DNA of 64,000 nucleotides from WTJY01 sp045105475 (GCA_045105475.1 JBGCDP010000110.1:1-64000); one strand, 5' to 3'. Shown: positions 55,179 through 63,439, counted from the stretch's first letter. The notes: generated by a model not told the origin, from the letters alone. A program made the numbers and translations.

Positions 55179-56300
55179 TTAGCTTGGTTTCCCAGCTACC
55201 GATTTAAGAAGATCAAACAATTGCAGCGCATTGGCTTGGGCATCAAAAGATCTTCTTGTGTGCTCAAGGGCATTTTTCCCCATTTCCTTTCGCTCGGCCG
55301 GGTTTTGTGCCAAGGTCATGATCGCCTCTTTAATTTCTCGAATATTCCCAGGTTCAACCAAAAGCCCATTTTCGCCTGGCTGAATTCGTTCCCGATTAGC
55401 GGCAATATCTGTTGAGATCAGCGGTAACCCTGAAGCGGCCGCTTCTGAAAGAACCATCGGCAAGAAATCTCCATAAGTCGGCATACAAAATATATCAGCC
55501 TGTTTGTACAAGTTTTTAAGCTCAGGAGAGTTAACGGTCATATTGTTGTAAACAAAAATATTTTCACCCGCTTCAACTTGGTCACGGGTCACAATATGCA
55601 ACTCAATGGGGCAATTATCTAACTCGCTTTGAGCAGCTTTGAATGCTTGAACTAAATCTTCCCCACCTTTTCTTTTGAGATTCCCGCCCACAAAGAGGAT
55701 ACGAACCGGCCGATTATCGCTTTCAGGCTCCTCAAGGGTTTCCGTGTCAGCACCTGGCCATTCATTGACATTAACACCAGGGTGAATGACGGTGATTTTG
55801 TCACCGCTGACACCATAATCACTCATCAAGCTGCTGCGTGTCCATTCCGACCAAGTCACTAAATGCGTAGCCCGATCATAGCAGGCCTTATTCATATTAT
55901 ATTTGAGGTTCTCAAGCATAGCCGGGCCGCTTGCATGCTCATACACCTCTCCCACGCTGTCATATTGGATCGGGGTTGCATCTAATGAGACAACCGATGG
56001 GATTTCATTCATCCATTTACGTGCCAAAACGGCAGTCACCTGAGTATGAAAAAAGATCGCGTCCGGCCGATTGTTTGCGTCGACCAATTGTTTTATCGAG
56101 CGATTGGCTTGTGTGCTGGCTTGAAGCGTCCAATTGCGGATACCGGGTAACGCCTGAATGCCAGATTTAGGCTGCTGTGGAAAACTCCAAAAGTCTTCGA
56201 TTTCGTGGTCATGGGCTACATTCCGTTGAAGATTTTGTCCATATGTAATGTGCCCGAGTGCGTGCTCGATGATAAAACTAATTTTATATTTTTGAGTCAT
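55179..56300 (-). CDS. Glycosyltransferase family 4
   Basis: A 373-residue GT-B enzyme (YKISFIIEHALGHITYGQNL at the N-terminus, ILFVGGNLKRKGGEDLVQAF, PTYGDFLPMVLSEAAASGLP). It transfers a sugar to an unknown acceptor. The frame is open seven codons upstream to a GTG at 56321, inside a palindrome; the ATG at 56300 gives a normal N-terminus. It is not part of the large operon, being 23 kb away. The end converges on the GFA gene region. Confidence 0.85.
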   Translation of the reverse strand: MTQKYKISFIIEHALGHITYGQNLQRNVAHDHEIEDFWSFPQQPKSGIQALPGIRNWTLQASTQANRSIKQLVDANNRPDAIFFHTQVTAVLARKWMNEIPSVVSLDATPIQYDSVGEVYEHASGPAMLENLKYNMNKACYDRATHLVTWSEWTRSSLMSDYGVSGDKITVIHPGVNVNEWPGADTETLEEPESDNRPVRILFVGGNLKRKGGEDLVQAFKAAQSELDNCPIELHIVTRDQVEAGENIFVYNNMTVNSPELKNLYKQADIFCMPTYGDFLPMVLSEAAASGLPLISTDIAANRERIQPGENGLLVEPGNIREIKEAIMTLAQNPAERKEMGKNALEHTRRSFDAQANALQLFDLLKSVAGKPS

Positions 56301-56318
56301 AGACGTGTTACGATTGTT

Positions 56319-56332
56319 CACTTCATGAAGTG
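56319..56332. promoter_or_regulatory. 14-bp perfect palindrome upstream of a GT4 gene
   Basis: CACTTCATGAAGTG is a perfect palindrome ending 19 bases before the ATG at 56300 on the minus strand. It could be an operator, or simply chance at this size. Confidence 0.4.
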
Positions 56333-56811
56333 CTATGTGTGATCAAAAAAGATCTCAGCTAATAATTTTTGGGTTCGGGTGAGTTTGCGGCTTACTTTTA
56401 CTCTGGCCCCTTTATTTCTCTCGAGGGAGCCGCCTAATTTGTAGTTTATAAAGCATACCTTTTGATACGTATTAATATCATCAGCAATTCAGTTAAGAAT
56501 ATATCTGTATGCTTGTTAATTATATCCAATCAGAGAGGGAATCACTGGATATCCTTGTGATGTTGTTCGTCAGGAGCATGCAAAAACGATTGATTCTCTT
56601 CTATCTAAAAAGAATTGCAAATAAACGTTAAGCGTGAGGGTCACTTAGACCAAAAAAGCCAGCAGCTGAACTTTATCCAACTTCTGCCTTGTTGGTTCGA
56701 TTGTAGTTAGACAGTGCCATGATCGGAGCTTTTCGTCCCAATATCCTTGGTCAGCAATCAAGAGACATTTAAGCTTAGGCTTCAATTTACCTATCTCACA
56801 ACAAGGTGGCA
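56333..56811. other. 480-base stretch with no intact gene; AT-rich, transposase-like remnant
   Basis: I see no complete gene here. The left part is AT-rich with short direct repeats. The right part holds a 59-codon minus-strand frame (56645-56821) that resembles the end of a transposase, listed separately. The CPBP gene starts inside that frame. Confidence 0.5.
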
Positions 56812-56821
56812 ATGGCTGATC
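56645..56821 (-). pseudogene. Possible decayed transposase C-terminus
   Basis: On the minus strand, a frame of 59 codons ends in TAA at 56645 and contains KCLLIADQGYWDEKLRSWH, reminiscent of the D-x-G-Y region of DDE transposases. It has no start codon in frame and overlaps the CPBP start on the opposite strand. The match is by eye only and could be wrong. Confidence 0.3.
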
Positions 56822-57474
56822 TCAACAATTCCTCAATCTCGATCTTTCGCAGTGGAAAATATACGATTATCGTCATTGGCTCTTGGTTGATTTGGTGTTT
56901 ATTGATGATGGCTTGGCCACAGGCCTTTGCTATTCCTGATTTAAGAGCGATTGTACGTGTGTTAATCGTTTTTATTCCAGCTATCGCTTTTTATTCCACT
57001 GGAGATCAAAAACAACGCTTCCTATATTATTTTTTACTGCGCGAGCATTGGCTACGCGGTGTATTAGTAGGAGCAGGGATCGCACTTCTGTATTTTGGGG
57101 TCGATTGGGGGCTAAATTTAGAAGATCGGTTGGGTACATTTATATTCCCGGCCGGTTTTGTGATTTGGTTCAACTTTATTTTAGGCTCACCGCTGGCCGA
57201 AGAATTGTTTTTTCGAGGGATGTTTTTGCATGAACTCAAAGTGCATTTGAACCCAATTTGGGCAACGGTAATTAGTGCGCTCGCCTTTGCCATGTTACAC
57301 GTTCCACAATGGCTTTTCCTAAGCGATCAAACGGGGATTGAAATTCTCAGTTCGTTTGTTTCAATTTTTATTTACGGGGTTCTTTTTGCAGTTTTGGTCA
57401 TTTGGACCAAGTCGCTGTGGGCTTCGATTGTGCCACATTGGATTAATAATTTTATGCTATTGACTGTGAGTTGA
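56812..57474 (+). CDS. CPBP family intramembrane metalloprotease (CAAX protease-like)
   Basis: The 220-residue membrane protein has about six hydrophobic segments and the three CPBP motifs: EELFFRGMF near residue 129 (E-E-x3-R), FAMLHVPQW near residue 160 (His) and HWINNF near residue 208 (His-x3-Asn). It may cleave a membrane substrate, or be a bacteriocin-immunity-like protein. A GTG two codons upstream is also possible; I chose the ATG at 56812. It begins within a decayed frame of the other strand. A good terminator follows. Confidence 0.85.
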   Translation: MADLNNSSISIFRSGKYTIIVIGSWLIWCLLMMAWPQAFAIPDLRAIVRVLIVFIPAIAFYSTGDQKQRFLYYFLLREHWLRGVLVGAGIALLYFGVDWGLNLEDRLGTFIFPAGFVIWFNFILGSPLAEELFFRGMFLHELKVHLNPIWATVISALAFAMLHVPQWLFLSDQTGIEILSSFVSIFIYGVLFAVLVIWTKSLWASIVPHWINNFMLLTVS

Positions 57475-57496
57475 GTGGGATCAAGAAGAAGAAACA

Positions 57497-57537
57497 AAAA
57501 AGCCAGCGGCCGGAAATGATCCGGTTGCTGGCTTTTT
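57497..57537 (+). terminator. Terminator after CPBP gene, containing the CGGCCG palindrome
   Basis: AAAAAGCCAGC (57497-57507) pairs with GCTGGCTTTTT (57527-57537), with an inner CCGG/CCGG pair, and ends in five T bases. The left arm and loop share GCCAGCGGCCGGAAAT with the hairpin at 57896. Confidence 0.85.
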
Positions 57538-57579
57538 AATTCATTTTGCAGTGTTGGAAGCTTTTTTCGCTAACCTGCA

Positions 57580-57876
57580 TCAAGCTAACCCCTCGACCAA
57601 AATCATGTTTCGATCCATCGCTTGGGGCTTTACATTCAAAGCTTTTGCATAATCCGGAGACTTATACCATTCACGCGCTTTCTCCATCGAAGGGAACTCA
57701 GCAATAATAATCACTTTCGGATTCCAACCGCCTTCTATTATTTCCAAAGCCCCGGCCTGCACATGAAACTTTCCACCGAAGGGTGCCAGCGTGTGTTCAG
57801 ACAATTTTAGGTATTCACCCAGCTTCTCTCTATCTTTTACTGTGACATCACAAATTAAAAATGCGCTCATTTTCAC
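57580..57876 (-). CDS. DUF1330 family protein
   Basis: The 98-residue protein is a compact ferredoxin-like dimeric alpha/beta-barrel of DUF1330: AFLICDVTVKDREKLGEYL, VIIAEFPSMEKAREWYKSPDYA, and a C-terminus ending NMILVEGL. Such proteins are small and of unknown function. It is the only gene between two related hairpins. Confidence 0.88.
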   Translation of the reverse strand: MKMSAFLICDVTVKDREKLGEYLKLSEHTLAPFGGKFHVQAGALEIIEGGWNPKVIIIAEFPSMEKAREWYKSPDYAKALNVKPQAMDRNMILVEGLA

Positions 57877-57895
57877 CTTTTTAGATTAGCAAAAA

Positions 57896-57921
57896 CCAGC
57901 GGCCGGAAATTCGGCCGCTGG
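57896..57921. terminator. Perfect hairpin built on CGGCCG
   Basis: CCAGCGGCCG (57896-57905) pairs perfectly with CGGCCGCTGG (57912-57921) across GAAATT. No T-run follows, but its sequence matches the CPBP terminator arm, so it may be a terminator relic or an mRNA end structure of the HtrA transcript. Confidence 0.55.
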
Positions 57922-58020
57922 CTATCACTTGTTACTTTCTACTTCTTACTAGGCAAGACATTCGCAGTTACGTTTGCCAAGATTTCGATGGCTCGATGCG
58001 AACGGCTAGCCACTTAGCCA

Positions 58021-58974
58021 CTACTCTTGAACGCCGGTTTTCACATTCAAGTCCTTCAGCTTACCGCCCCGTACAACCGTCGTCGGCGTCTTTTCACCAA
58101 TCGCAACGGCCGCCAATTCGCTCAGCAAATCATCCGGATGGCGTATGGGCTGCTCATTGAACTTCACAATCACATCCCCCACGAGGAGACCGCTTTCTTC
58201 GGCCGGGCTGCCGGGATTCACGCCAGCAATCAGCAAGCCGGTTTCTTGCCCCAGCTTTTCAGCGATTTTCTCTGGCAAGCGAGCCGGTTGATTCTTGATT
58301 CCCAAATAACCCCGTTTCACCTCACCAAAATCAGAGAGCTGGTTGACGACTCGTTGAATGGTGCTGTTTGGAATCGCCACACTCGCGCCACGCATGAGGC
58401 CGGAGCTGTTGAGGCCAATCATCTCACCGGCGGTGTTGATCAGCGGGCCGCCGCTAAATCCAGGATACATCAGCACGTCGGTCTGGATGTACTGATCGAT
58501 GACCCCGCCCGCGCCGGTGCGCCAGCTTGCGCCAATGCCGCTCAGAATGCCGAGGGTCGCCTCTGTGGTGCCGTGGCCCATGCCCAGCGCCATCACGATG
58601 TTGCCGACTTTCCCCGTCTCTTTCGAGCGGGTGATTGGTGTCAAACCGTCGTGCTGAACCTTGAGCAGAGCTAGATCGGTCGATGGGTCCCGGCCGACGA
58701 CCTCTGCTTCCAGCTTCGTACCGTCCGCCAAAATCACCGTCGGTTTGCGAGGCGAACCATGTTTCCCGTGCTTGCCGTGTTTTCCATGACGACCTCGATG
58801 GCCCCCACCCGGCACGACGTGGTCCGCCGTGACGATGAGCCCATCGGCCCATACGATACCGGTCGCTCCGCCCCGTCTGCGTCCTGCTACTTTCACCATG
58901 CCCACGGCCGCTTTCTCTACGGCTGCAGCCATGCCGTCTGATATTTGTGTCAAATCCATTTTGTTTTTCTCCAT
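58021..58974 (-). CDS. HtrA/trypsin-like serine protease with PDZ domain and His-rich insert
   Basis: A 317-residue protein. The triad is His in VTADHVV near residue 51, Asp in STDLALLKV near residue 98, and Ser in PGFSGGPL near residue 173, followed by a PDZ domain (about 215-310, LIAGVNPGSPAEESGLLVGD). It lacks a signal peptide or transmembrane segment, so a cytoplasmic role is possible. A Gly-Lys-His repeat follows the catalytic His (residues 60-72). The ATG at 58974 is preferred over one 25 codons upstream because it is next to the conserved MDLTQ start of this group. Confidence 0.85.
   Translation of the reverse strand: MEKNKMDLTQISDGMAAAVEKAAVGMVKVAGRRRGGATGIVWADGLIVTADHVVPGGGHRGRHGKHGKHGKHGSPRKPTVILADGTKLEAEVVGRDPSTDLALLKVQHDGLTPITRSKETGKVGNIVMALGMGHGTTEATLGILSGIGASWRTGAGGVIDQYIQTDVLMYPGFSGGPLINTAGEMIGLNSSGLMRGASVAIPNSTIQRVVNQLSDFGEVKRGYLGIKNQPARLPEKIAEKLGQETGLLIAGVNPGSPAEESGLLVGDVIVKFNEQPIRHPDDLLSELAAVAIGEKTPTTVVRGGKLKDLNVKTGVQE
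58757..58788 (-). repeat. Four 9-base units coding Gly-Lys-His repeats
   Basis: On the minus strand the unit CAYGGNAAR repeats four times and encodes GKH/HGK steps inside the protease gene. It lies close to the catalytic His, and His-rich repeats of this kind could bind metal. Confidence 0.7.
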
Positions 58975-59397
58975 ACTGTTCTTGTCTTTCCGCTGCAGCT
59001 GAGCCAAATGCCCGGCCACGTGTTTCAAATTTTTCTTTAGCAAGGCCATTTCCGGCCGTCATTTCAATTTCTAAATTTCTATCTAAAGGATGCCTGCTTC
59101 GAAAGTGAGACATTCCACCGCGCAAACCTACTTTGCGCCGCAAGCCCATCTTGCGTTTATGCCATTTGTTTTTGTTTTTTCTGTAATTCATGCAGGAAGA
59201 ATACAGCAGGCTAAACTTTCAAACTTCGGATGTTTGGTTGGGGCAGACCCGGATAAATGGGTAGGGTGCTAATTATTAGATCCTATTGAAATTCGGAGCA
59301 GGAGCCTCTTTTGACCACGGATTAACGCAGATATTCACCGATTTCAGCTCTCATCTGTGAATATCTGTGCAAATCTATGGCTGAAGATTAATTGTCT
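58975..59397. other. 420-base gap between HtrA-like and SMP-30 genes
   Basis: No convincing gene is seen. Minus-strand frames here are basic and low in complexity and I read them as shadows or leader. The region includes the dispersed palindromic repeat at 59315-59380. The promoter for the HtrA gene should lie in it. Confidence 0.5.
59315..59380. repeat. Dispersed imperfect palindrome of the CACGGATTAAC type
   Basis: A 28-base arm (59315-59342) starting CCACGGATTAACGCAGATA is the imperfect inverse complement of 59353-59380, starting ATCTGTGAATATCTG; 22 of 28 positions match. The loop is ten bases. The same kind of ATCTGTG / CCACGGATTAA sequence is known from intergenic repeats of many bacteria. 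Confidence 0.7.
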
Positions 59398-60372
59398 TTA
59401 GGGGTACTGGGCACCCTGGGTCTCGACATACAAGGCGTAAACAGATTGGCTAGCAGTCATAAACAGGCGGTTTTTCTTAGCACCACCAAAACAAAGATTA
59501 GACACCGGCTCTGGCAGATGGATTTTGCCAATCAAATCACCATCCGGTGCAAACACGTGCACCCCATCACTCCCTTCGCCCGCCCAGCCGGCGCTGGTCC
59601 AGATGTTGCCATCTACATCACAGCGGAAGCCATCGGACGCGGCCGGGCCCATATCGCAAAATGTTTGGCCGTTGGTCAGCGTTGAACCATTCTCAACATC
59701 GTAAACCGTAATCGTGCGGGGATGACCCGGTTTATGCGAAGCGCCGGTATCGCTGACATACAGCTTGCTAAAGTCGGGGGAAAAACAGAGGCCGTTCGGT
59801 TTTTCTTGATCAGTGGTCACAGCCGTAATGTCACCATTTTCAGGATTTAGTCGATAGACGGCCGTGGGCAGTTCAAACTCGCTCTTCTTTCCTTCATAGT
59901 TCATTAAAATTCCATAGCCTGGATCAGTGAACCAGATGTGGCCGTCAGCATGGACCACCACATCATTGGGCGCATTAAAGCGTTTCCCTTCAAATTGGTC
60001 AGCCAATACGGTAATCGATCCGTCGTGTTCGGTACGGGTCACTCGGCGAGTCAGATGCTCACACGTCACCAATCTCCCCTGTCGGTCCCGCGTATGGCCG
60101 TTGCAATTATTAGATGGCTGACGATAAACGCTAACTTCTTGAGTTTCTTCGGTCCAGCGCAGAATTCGATTATTGGGGATGTCGCTGAACAGCAAGTAGC
60201 GGCCGTCGCCGAACCAGACCGGCCCTTCGGTCCAACGGGCACCGGTGTAAATGCGCTCCACGGCCGCGCTACCCAAAACATATTGTGCAAATCGAGGATC
60301 AATGACCTCTATGGCCGGGTCTGGATACCGAACCACACCGTTATCCCAATCTCTATTCATCAATCTGTCCAT
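59398..60372 (-). CDS. SMP-30/gluconolactonase family protein
   Basis: A 324-residue six-bladed beta-propeller lactonase. Family segments are EGPVWFGDGRYLLFSDIPNN near residue 48, NAPNDVVVHADGHIWFTDPG near residue 132, and PNGLCFSPDFSKLYVSDTGA near residue 190, with metal ligands in Glu, Asn and Asp. It hydrolyses a sugar lactone such as gluconolactone. It lies just downstream of the LuxR-type gene on the same strand (30 bases), so they may be co-transcribed. Confidence 0.9.
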   Translation of the reverse strand: MDRLMNRDWDNGVVRYPDPAIEVIDPRFAQYVLGSAAVERIYTGARWTEGPVWFGDGRYLLFSDIPNNRILRWTEETQEVSVYRQPSNNCNGHTRDRQGRLVTCEHLTRRVTRTEHDGSITVLADQFEGKRFNAPNDVVVHADGHIWFTDPGYGILMNYEGKKSEFELPTAVYRLNPENGDITAVTTDQEKPNGLCFSPDFSKLYVSDTGASHKPGHPRTITVYDVENGSTLTNGQTFCDMGPAASDGFRCDVDGNIWTSAGWAGEGSDGVHVFAPDGDLIGKIHLPEPVSNLCFGGAKKNRLFMTASQSVYALYVETQGAQYP

Positions 60373-60402
60373 TTTTAATCCTCCACAATCAAATCTTTAA
60401 AA

Positions 60403-61047
60403 TTAAATTTCCAAAATACCAAGGCGGCTGGCAGTCGTCACCGCTTCTGTCCGGCTATGCACATCGAGCTTGTCCATCAAGGAGGTGAGGTGAAATTTGA
60501 CGGTGTGATGGCTAATCTCTAATTTGGCTCCGATTTCTCGATTGGTCAACCCATCGGCCAAAAGCTCAAGCACATCGAACTCACGAGGAGTGAGCGGCTC
60601 AACTTCAACAAATCCGATTGGCGCAGATGGTTTAGTAGCGACCAAAGCCATCTCTTCTAAAAAGATAGGGTCTATCACGGTGAGATCGAGTAGCGCGGCC
60701 TGCACAGCTCCGTTTAATCGATCAGGATCTATGCTCCGCGGTAAAATAGCGTTGAAACCAGCGTTAAGCAATTGAGAAACTGTTTCGTCTGAATCAGGAA
60801 TCAGCAGGATCACGGGCAGGGTCCAATCGGCCGGAATTTGAGTCAGATCGGTTGTGAGGTCATCGCTAGAAAGCCCCCATCCCGCGTCATAAATGACCAC
60901 GTCCGGCCGATAAACTTCGACAAGCTCAGTTGGCTCATCCTCAGTTGAGGCTTGGCCAACCACCTGCAAATCGTCTGACTGATCAGCGATATTGGCAAGT
61001 GCGGAGCGAATGAGCGGGTCGGCCGCGATGATTAAGAGTCGGGTCAT
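60403..61047 (-). CDS. Atypical NarL/LuxR-type response regulator
   Basis: The 214-residue protein has a receiver-like domain (1-115) and a LuxR helix-turn-helix (about 145-208: PLTPREFDVLELLADGLTNR, HHTVKFHLTSLMDKLDVHSR). The receiver keeps the phospho-acceptor Asp in VVIYDAG but has one acidic residue where two are usual (AADP) and Arg where Lys is expected (AILPRSID), so it may not be phosphorylated normally. No histidine kinase is near. A TATTCT seven bases before the ATG at 61047 suggests a leaderless transcript. The longer upstream frame is not needed. Confidence 0.85.
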   Translation of the reverse strand: MTRLLIIAADPLIRSALANIADQSDDLQVVGQASTEDEPTELVEVYRPDVVIYDAGWGLSSDDLTTDLTQIPADWTLPVILLIPDSDETVSQLLNAGFNAILPRSIDPDRLNGAVQAALLDLTVIDPIFLEEMALVATKPSAPIGFVEVEPLTPREFDVLELLADGLTNREIGAKLEISHHTVKFHLTSLMDKLDVHSRTEAVTTASRLGILEI

Positions 61048-61054
61048 GTGCAAG

Positions 61055-61060
61055 AGAATA
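61055..61060 (-). promoter_or_regulatory. -10 hexamer, leaderless arrangement, for the LuxR-type gene
   Basis: On the minus strand TATTCT ends seven bases before the ATG at 61047, with no Shine-Dalgarno sequence between. No -35 is clear. Confidence 0.45.
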
Positions 61061-61086
61061 TCAAAAATAATCACTTTAGACCCCCG

Positions 61087-61143
61087 AGGTTTATCAAACC
61101 TAAACAGAGTAGGATAAAATAAACACGGTTGGTGCGGCCAACC
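61087..61143. promoter_or_regulatory. Two short hairpins between divergent LuxR and ALDH genes
   Basis: AGGTTT (61087-61092) pairs with AAACCT (61096-61101), and GGTTGG (61127-61132) pairs with CCAACC (61138-61143). Together they flank a TAAAAT (61115-61120) that could be the ALDH -10, so regulation of the divergent pair here is plausible. Confidence 0.35.
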
Positions 61144-61208
61144 AGCAAACAAACCATCTAACTATTAGACACTAGTTGGCCTTAAGGTCAGCGTGTAAGC
61201 GAAGCGAC

Positions 61209-62630
61209 ATGTTCATTAACGGCAACTGGATCGAATCAGACAAAACTTTTGGGGTGATTAACCCCGCAACCGGCGAAGAAATCGGCCGGGTTGTAGACGG
61301 CGGTCAAGCAGAAGCGGCACAAGCGATAGATGCCGCCCATGCAGCCCAAAAATCTTGGCGAGCCACGACTTCCTATCAACGCTCAGCCATCCTTTACAAA
61401 GCGTGGGAGCTGATGATGGCCCAGCATGAAGAGTTAGCTCAACTGATGACGCGGGAGCAAGGCAAACCGCTCAAAGCGAGCCGTAACGAAGTGAAATACG
61501 CGGCCGACTTTTTGCTCTGGTTCGCAGAAGAAGCGAAACGCATCTACGGTGAAACGATCCCATCCGGCCGTTCTGACCAACGGTTTATCGTCCAGTATCA
61601 GGCTGTCGGTGTTGTTGCGGCCGTCACCCCGTGGAACTACCCGATCTCGATGTTGACACGCAAGTTGGCCCCAGCATTGGCGGCCGGTTGTACCGTGGTC
61701 CTCAAACCGGCCGAAGCGACCCCACTCTGTGCGATTGCCATCTTTAAAATTCTAGAAGAGGCGGGGGTTCCGGCCGGGGTCGTCAACCTCGTCACCGCGC
61801 TCGATCCAAAACCGATCGGCACTGAATTTTGCACCAACCCCAAAGTTCGCAAGCTGACCTTTACCGGCTCAACGGCGGTGGGGAAAAAGCTCGCCCAAGA
61901 TGCGGCTCCACAGCTCAAACGGGTCTCGATGGAGCTGGGCGGCCATGCCCCGTTTATCGTCTTTGAAGATGCGGACCCGGTCCATGCGGCGAAGGGTGCG
62001 ACTCTGGTTAAATTTTTGAACACAGGGCAAGCGTGCATTAGCCCAAACCGAATCTACGTGCATAAAAACATTATGGGGCCGTTCATTGAGACGATTTCGG
62101 CCCGTGTTGGCAAAATGAAAGCAGGAAACGGGATGGATGTGGGAATCGCCATCGGCCCGTTGGTTAATGATGCGGCTGTGGCCAAGGTTGAAAATCAGGT
62201 GCAGGATGCGGTGAGCAAAGGGGCCACGGTTCACACGGGTGGGGAACGTTTGACGGCCGATGGGTTGGACAACGGCTTTTTCTTCGCCCCGACGGTGCTG
62301 TCTGGTGTCACTCAAGAAATGCTGATTTACAGTGAAGAGACGTTTGGCCCTGTGGCTGCCATCATTCCGTTCGACGATGACGACGATATTATCGCGATGG
62401 CGAATGACACGCACTATGGGTTAGCGGCGTACATCTACACGCAAAACATCAAGACGGCGATGCGCACGTTTGAAGGGTTGGAGTTTGGCATTATCGGGAT
62501 CAATGATATTAATCCGACGAGTGCGGCCGCGCCGTTTGGTGGGATGAAATCGTCGGGGTTGGGACGTGAAGGGGCGCGTGAGGGGCTGATGGAGTATTTA
62601 GAAACGAAGTTGGGTGGGTTTTCAATTTAG
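61209..62630 (+). CDS. NAD(P)-dependent aldehyde dehydrogenase (succinate-semialdehyde type)
   Basis: A 473-residue ALDH with the NAD fold (TPWNYPISML near 137, FTGSTAVGKKLA near 218), general base Glu in SMELGGHAPF near residue 240 and catalytic Cys in NTGQACISPNR near residue 274. Sequence style matches succinate-semialdehyde dehydrogenase GabD, so oxidation of succinate semialdehyde or a similar aldehyde is likely. I chose the ATG at 61209 over a TTG eleven codons upstream. The gene is divergent from the LuxR-type regulator and is followed six bases later by a REP-like hairpin. Confidence 0.9.
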   Translation: MFINGNWIESDKTFGVINPATGEEIGRVVDGGQAEAAQAIDAAHAAQKSWRATTSYQRSAILYKAWELMMAQHEELAQLMTREQGKPLKASRNEVKYAADFLLWFAEEAKRIYGETIPSGRSDQRFIVQYQAVGVVAAVTPWNYPISMLTRKLAPALAAGCTVVLKPAEATPLCAIAIFKILEEAGVPAGVVNLVTALDPKPIGTEFCTNPKVRKLTFTGSTAVGKKLAQDAAPQLKRVSMELGGHAPFIVFEDADPVHAAKGATLVKFLNTGQACISPNRIYVHKNIMGPFIETISARVGKMKAGNGMDVGIAIGPLVNDAAVAKVENQVQDAVSKGATVHTGGERLTADGLDNGFFFAPTVLSGVTQEMLIYSEETFGPVAAIIPFDDDDDIIAMANDTHYGLAAYIYTQNIKTAMRTFEGLEFGIIGINDINPTSAAAPFGGMKSSGLGREGAREGLMEYLETKLGGFSI

Positions 62631-62636
62631 TAAGTG

Positions 62637-62681
62637 AGATCGGTGTCATCTTCGGCCGTAGGCCTGATGACGCTGATCTAG
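62637..62681. repeat. REP-like hairpin 1 (long loop)
   Basis: AGATCGGTGTCATC (62637-62650) pairs with GATGACGCTGATCT (62666-62679) with two G-T wobbles, and ends with CTAG. The loop holds CGGCCG. It starts six bases after the aldehyde dehydrogenase stop. Confidence 0.75.
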
Positions 62682-62775
62682 TTAGAACCTTCCTGCTCAA
62701 AATGAAACAAGTTGCTTGTCAAAACAACATGCCCTGCTCATGCAAATTCATCACCAATATGCAACATCTGCAGTA

Positions 62776-62819
62776 AGATCAATGCCATCTCCGGCCGCAA
62801 GCCCGATGACATTGATCTA
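62776..62819. repeat. REP-like hairpin 2 (long loop)
   Basis: AGATCAATGCCATC (62776-62789) pairs with GATGACATTGATCT (62805-62818) with one mismatch. The loop contains CCGGCCGC, very like that of hairpin 1. It lies 13 bases before the transposase start. Confidence 0.78.
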
Positions 62820-62831
62820 AGAAGCAACTAC

Positions 62832-63401
62832 ATGCCAAAAGCGAGAACAAACAAAATCACATGGCTAAAGGGGCACTATTATCATATTTATAATCGAGGA
62901 GCCAGACGCAAGTCGATATTCTATGAGCCGGACAACTATCTATACGTTTTAAGAAAAACAAAAAAATATTGCATCCAATTTGATTTAACTCTAATCGCTT
63001 ATTGTTTGATGCCTAATCACTATCACTTTTTAGTTCGTCAAAATGGATCAGAACGAGCCGGGTTATTGCCTGAGCGAGTCTTTCTCAGCTATACAAAAGC
63101 GTTTAACAGACGCTATAACGAATCAGGAACACTTTTTGAGAGCCGTTTTAAAACAAAACACGTCAACACCCAACCTTGGCTCTTATACCTTTGCAAATAT
63201 ATCCATTTTAATCCTGTAAAAGATGGGATAGTTTCAGACGTTGAAGTTTGGCCATATTCAAATTATCTTGATTGGATCGGCAAACGGAAGGGCACACTAA
63301 TTGATCCGGATTTTGTGCGGGAACACTTTAAGAGCCCAGCAGCATACCAATCAGAAATGAATCAGTTTTTAATTGACAGCAAATTTGATATCGATTACTA
63401 A
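62832..63401 (+). CDS. REP-associated tyrosine transposase (RAYT, Y1 HUH type)
   Basis: A 189-residue Y1 transposase of the IS200/IS605 superfamily, REP-associated subgroup. GHYYHIYNRGARRKSIFY near residue 15 and YCLMPNHYHFLVRQNG near residue 57 (the HUH pair) are visible; FLSYTKAFNRRYNESGTLFE near residue 84 should hold the catalytic Tyr. The start at 62832 replaces a longer upstream frame that runs through the REP element. Four REP-like hairpins flank the gene, the expected target of this enzyme. The gene itself has no CGGCCG. Confidence 0.9.
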   Translation: MPKARTNKITWLKGHYYHIYNRGARRKSIFYEPDNYLYVLRKTKKYCIQFDLTLIAYCLMPNHYHFLVRQNGSERAGLLPERVFLSYTKAFNRRYNESGTLFESRFKTKHVNTQPWLLYLCKYIHFNPVKDGIVSDVEVWPYSNYLDWIGKRKGTLIDPDFVREHFKSPAAYQSEMNQFLIDSKFDIDY

Positions 63402-63407
63402 CCAATT

Positions 63408-63439
63408 GAACGGTGTCATCTTGTAGATGACATTGTTCT
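63408..63439. repeat. REP-like hairpin 3 (short loop)
   Basis: GAACGGTGTCATCT (63408-63421) pairs with AGATGACATTGTTC (63425-63438) with G-T wobbles and a 3-base loop. It lies seven bases after the transposase stop. Confidence 0.7.

Noticed and set aside
58454..59191. Long minus-strand frame rich in Arg, Gly and His upstream of and inside the protease gene
   Set aside because: Most of it overlaps the well-supported HtrA-like gene in another frame and is low in complexity. Only its first 45 codons lie outside and have no recognised features.
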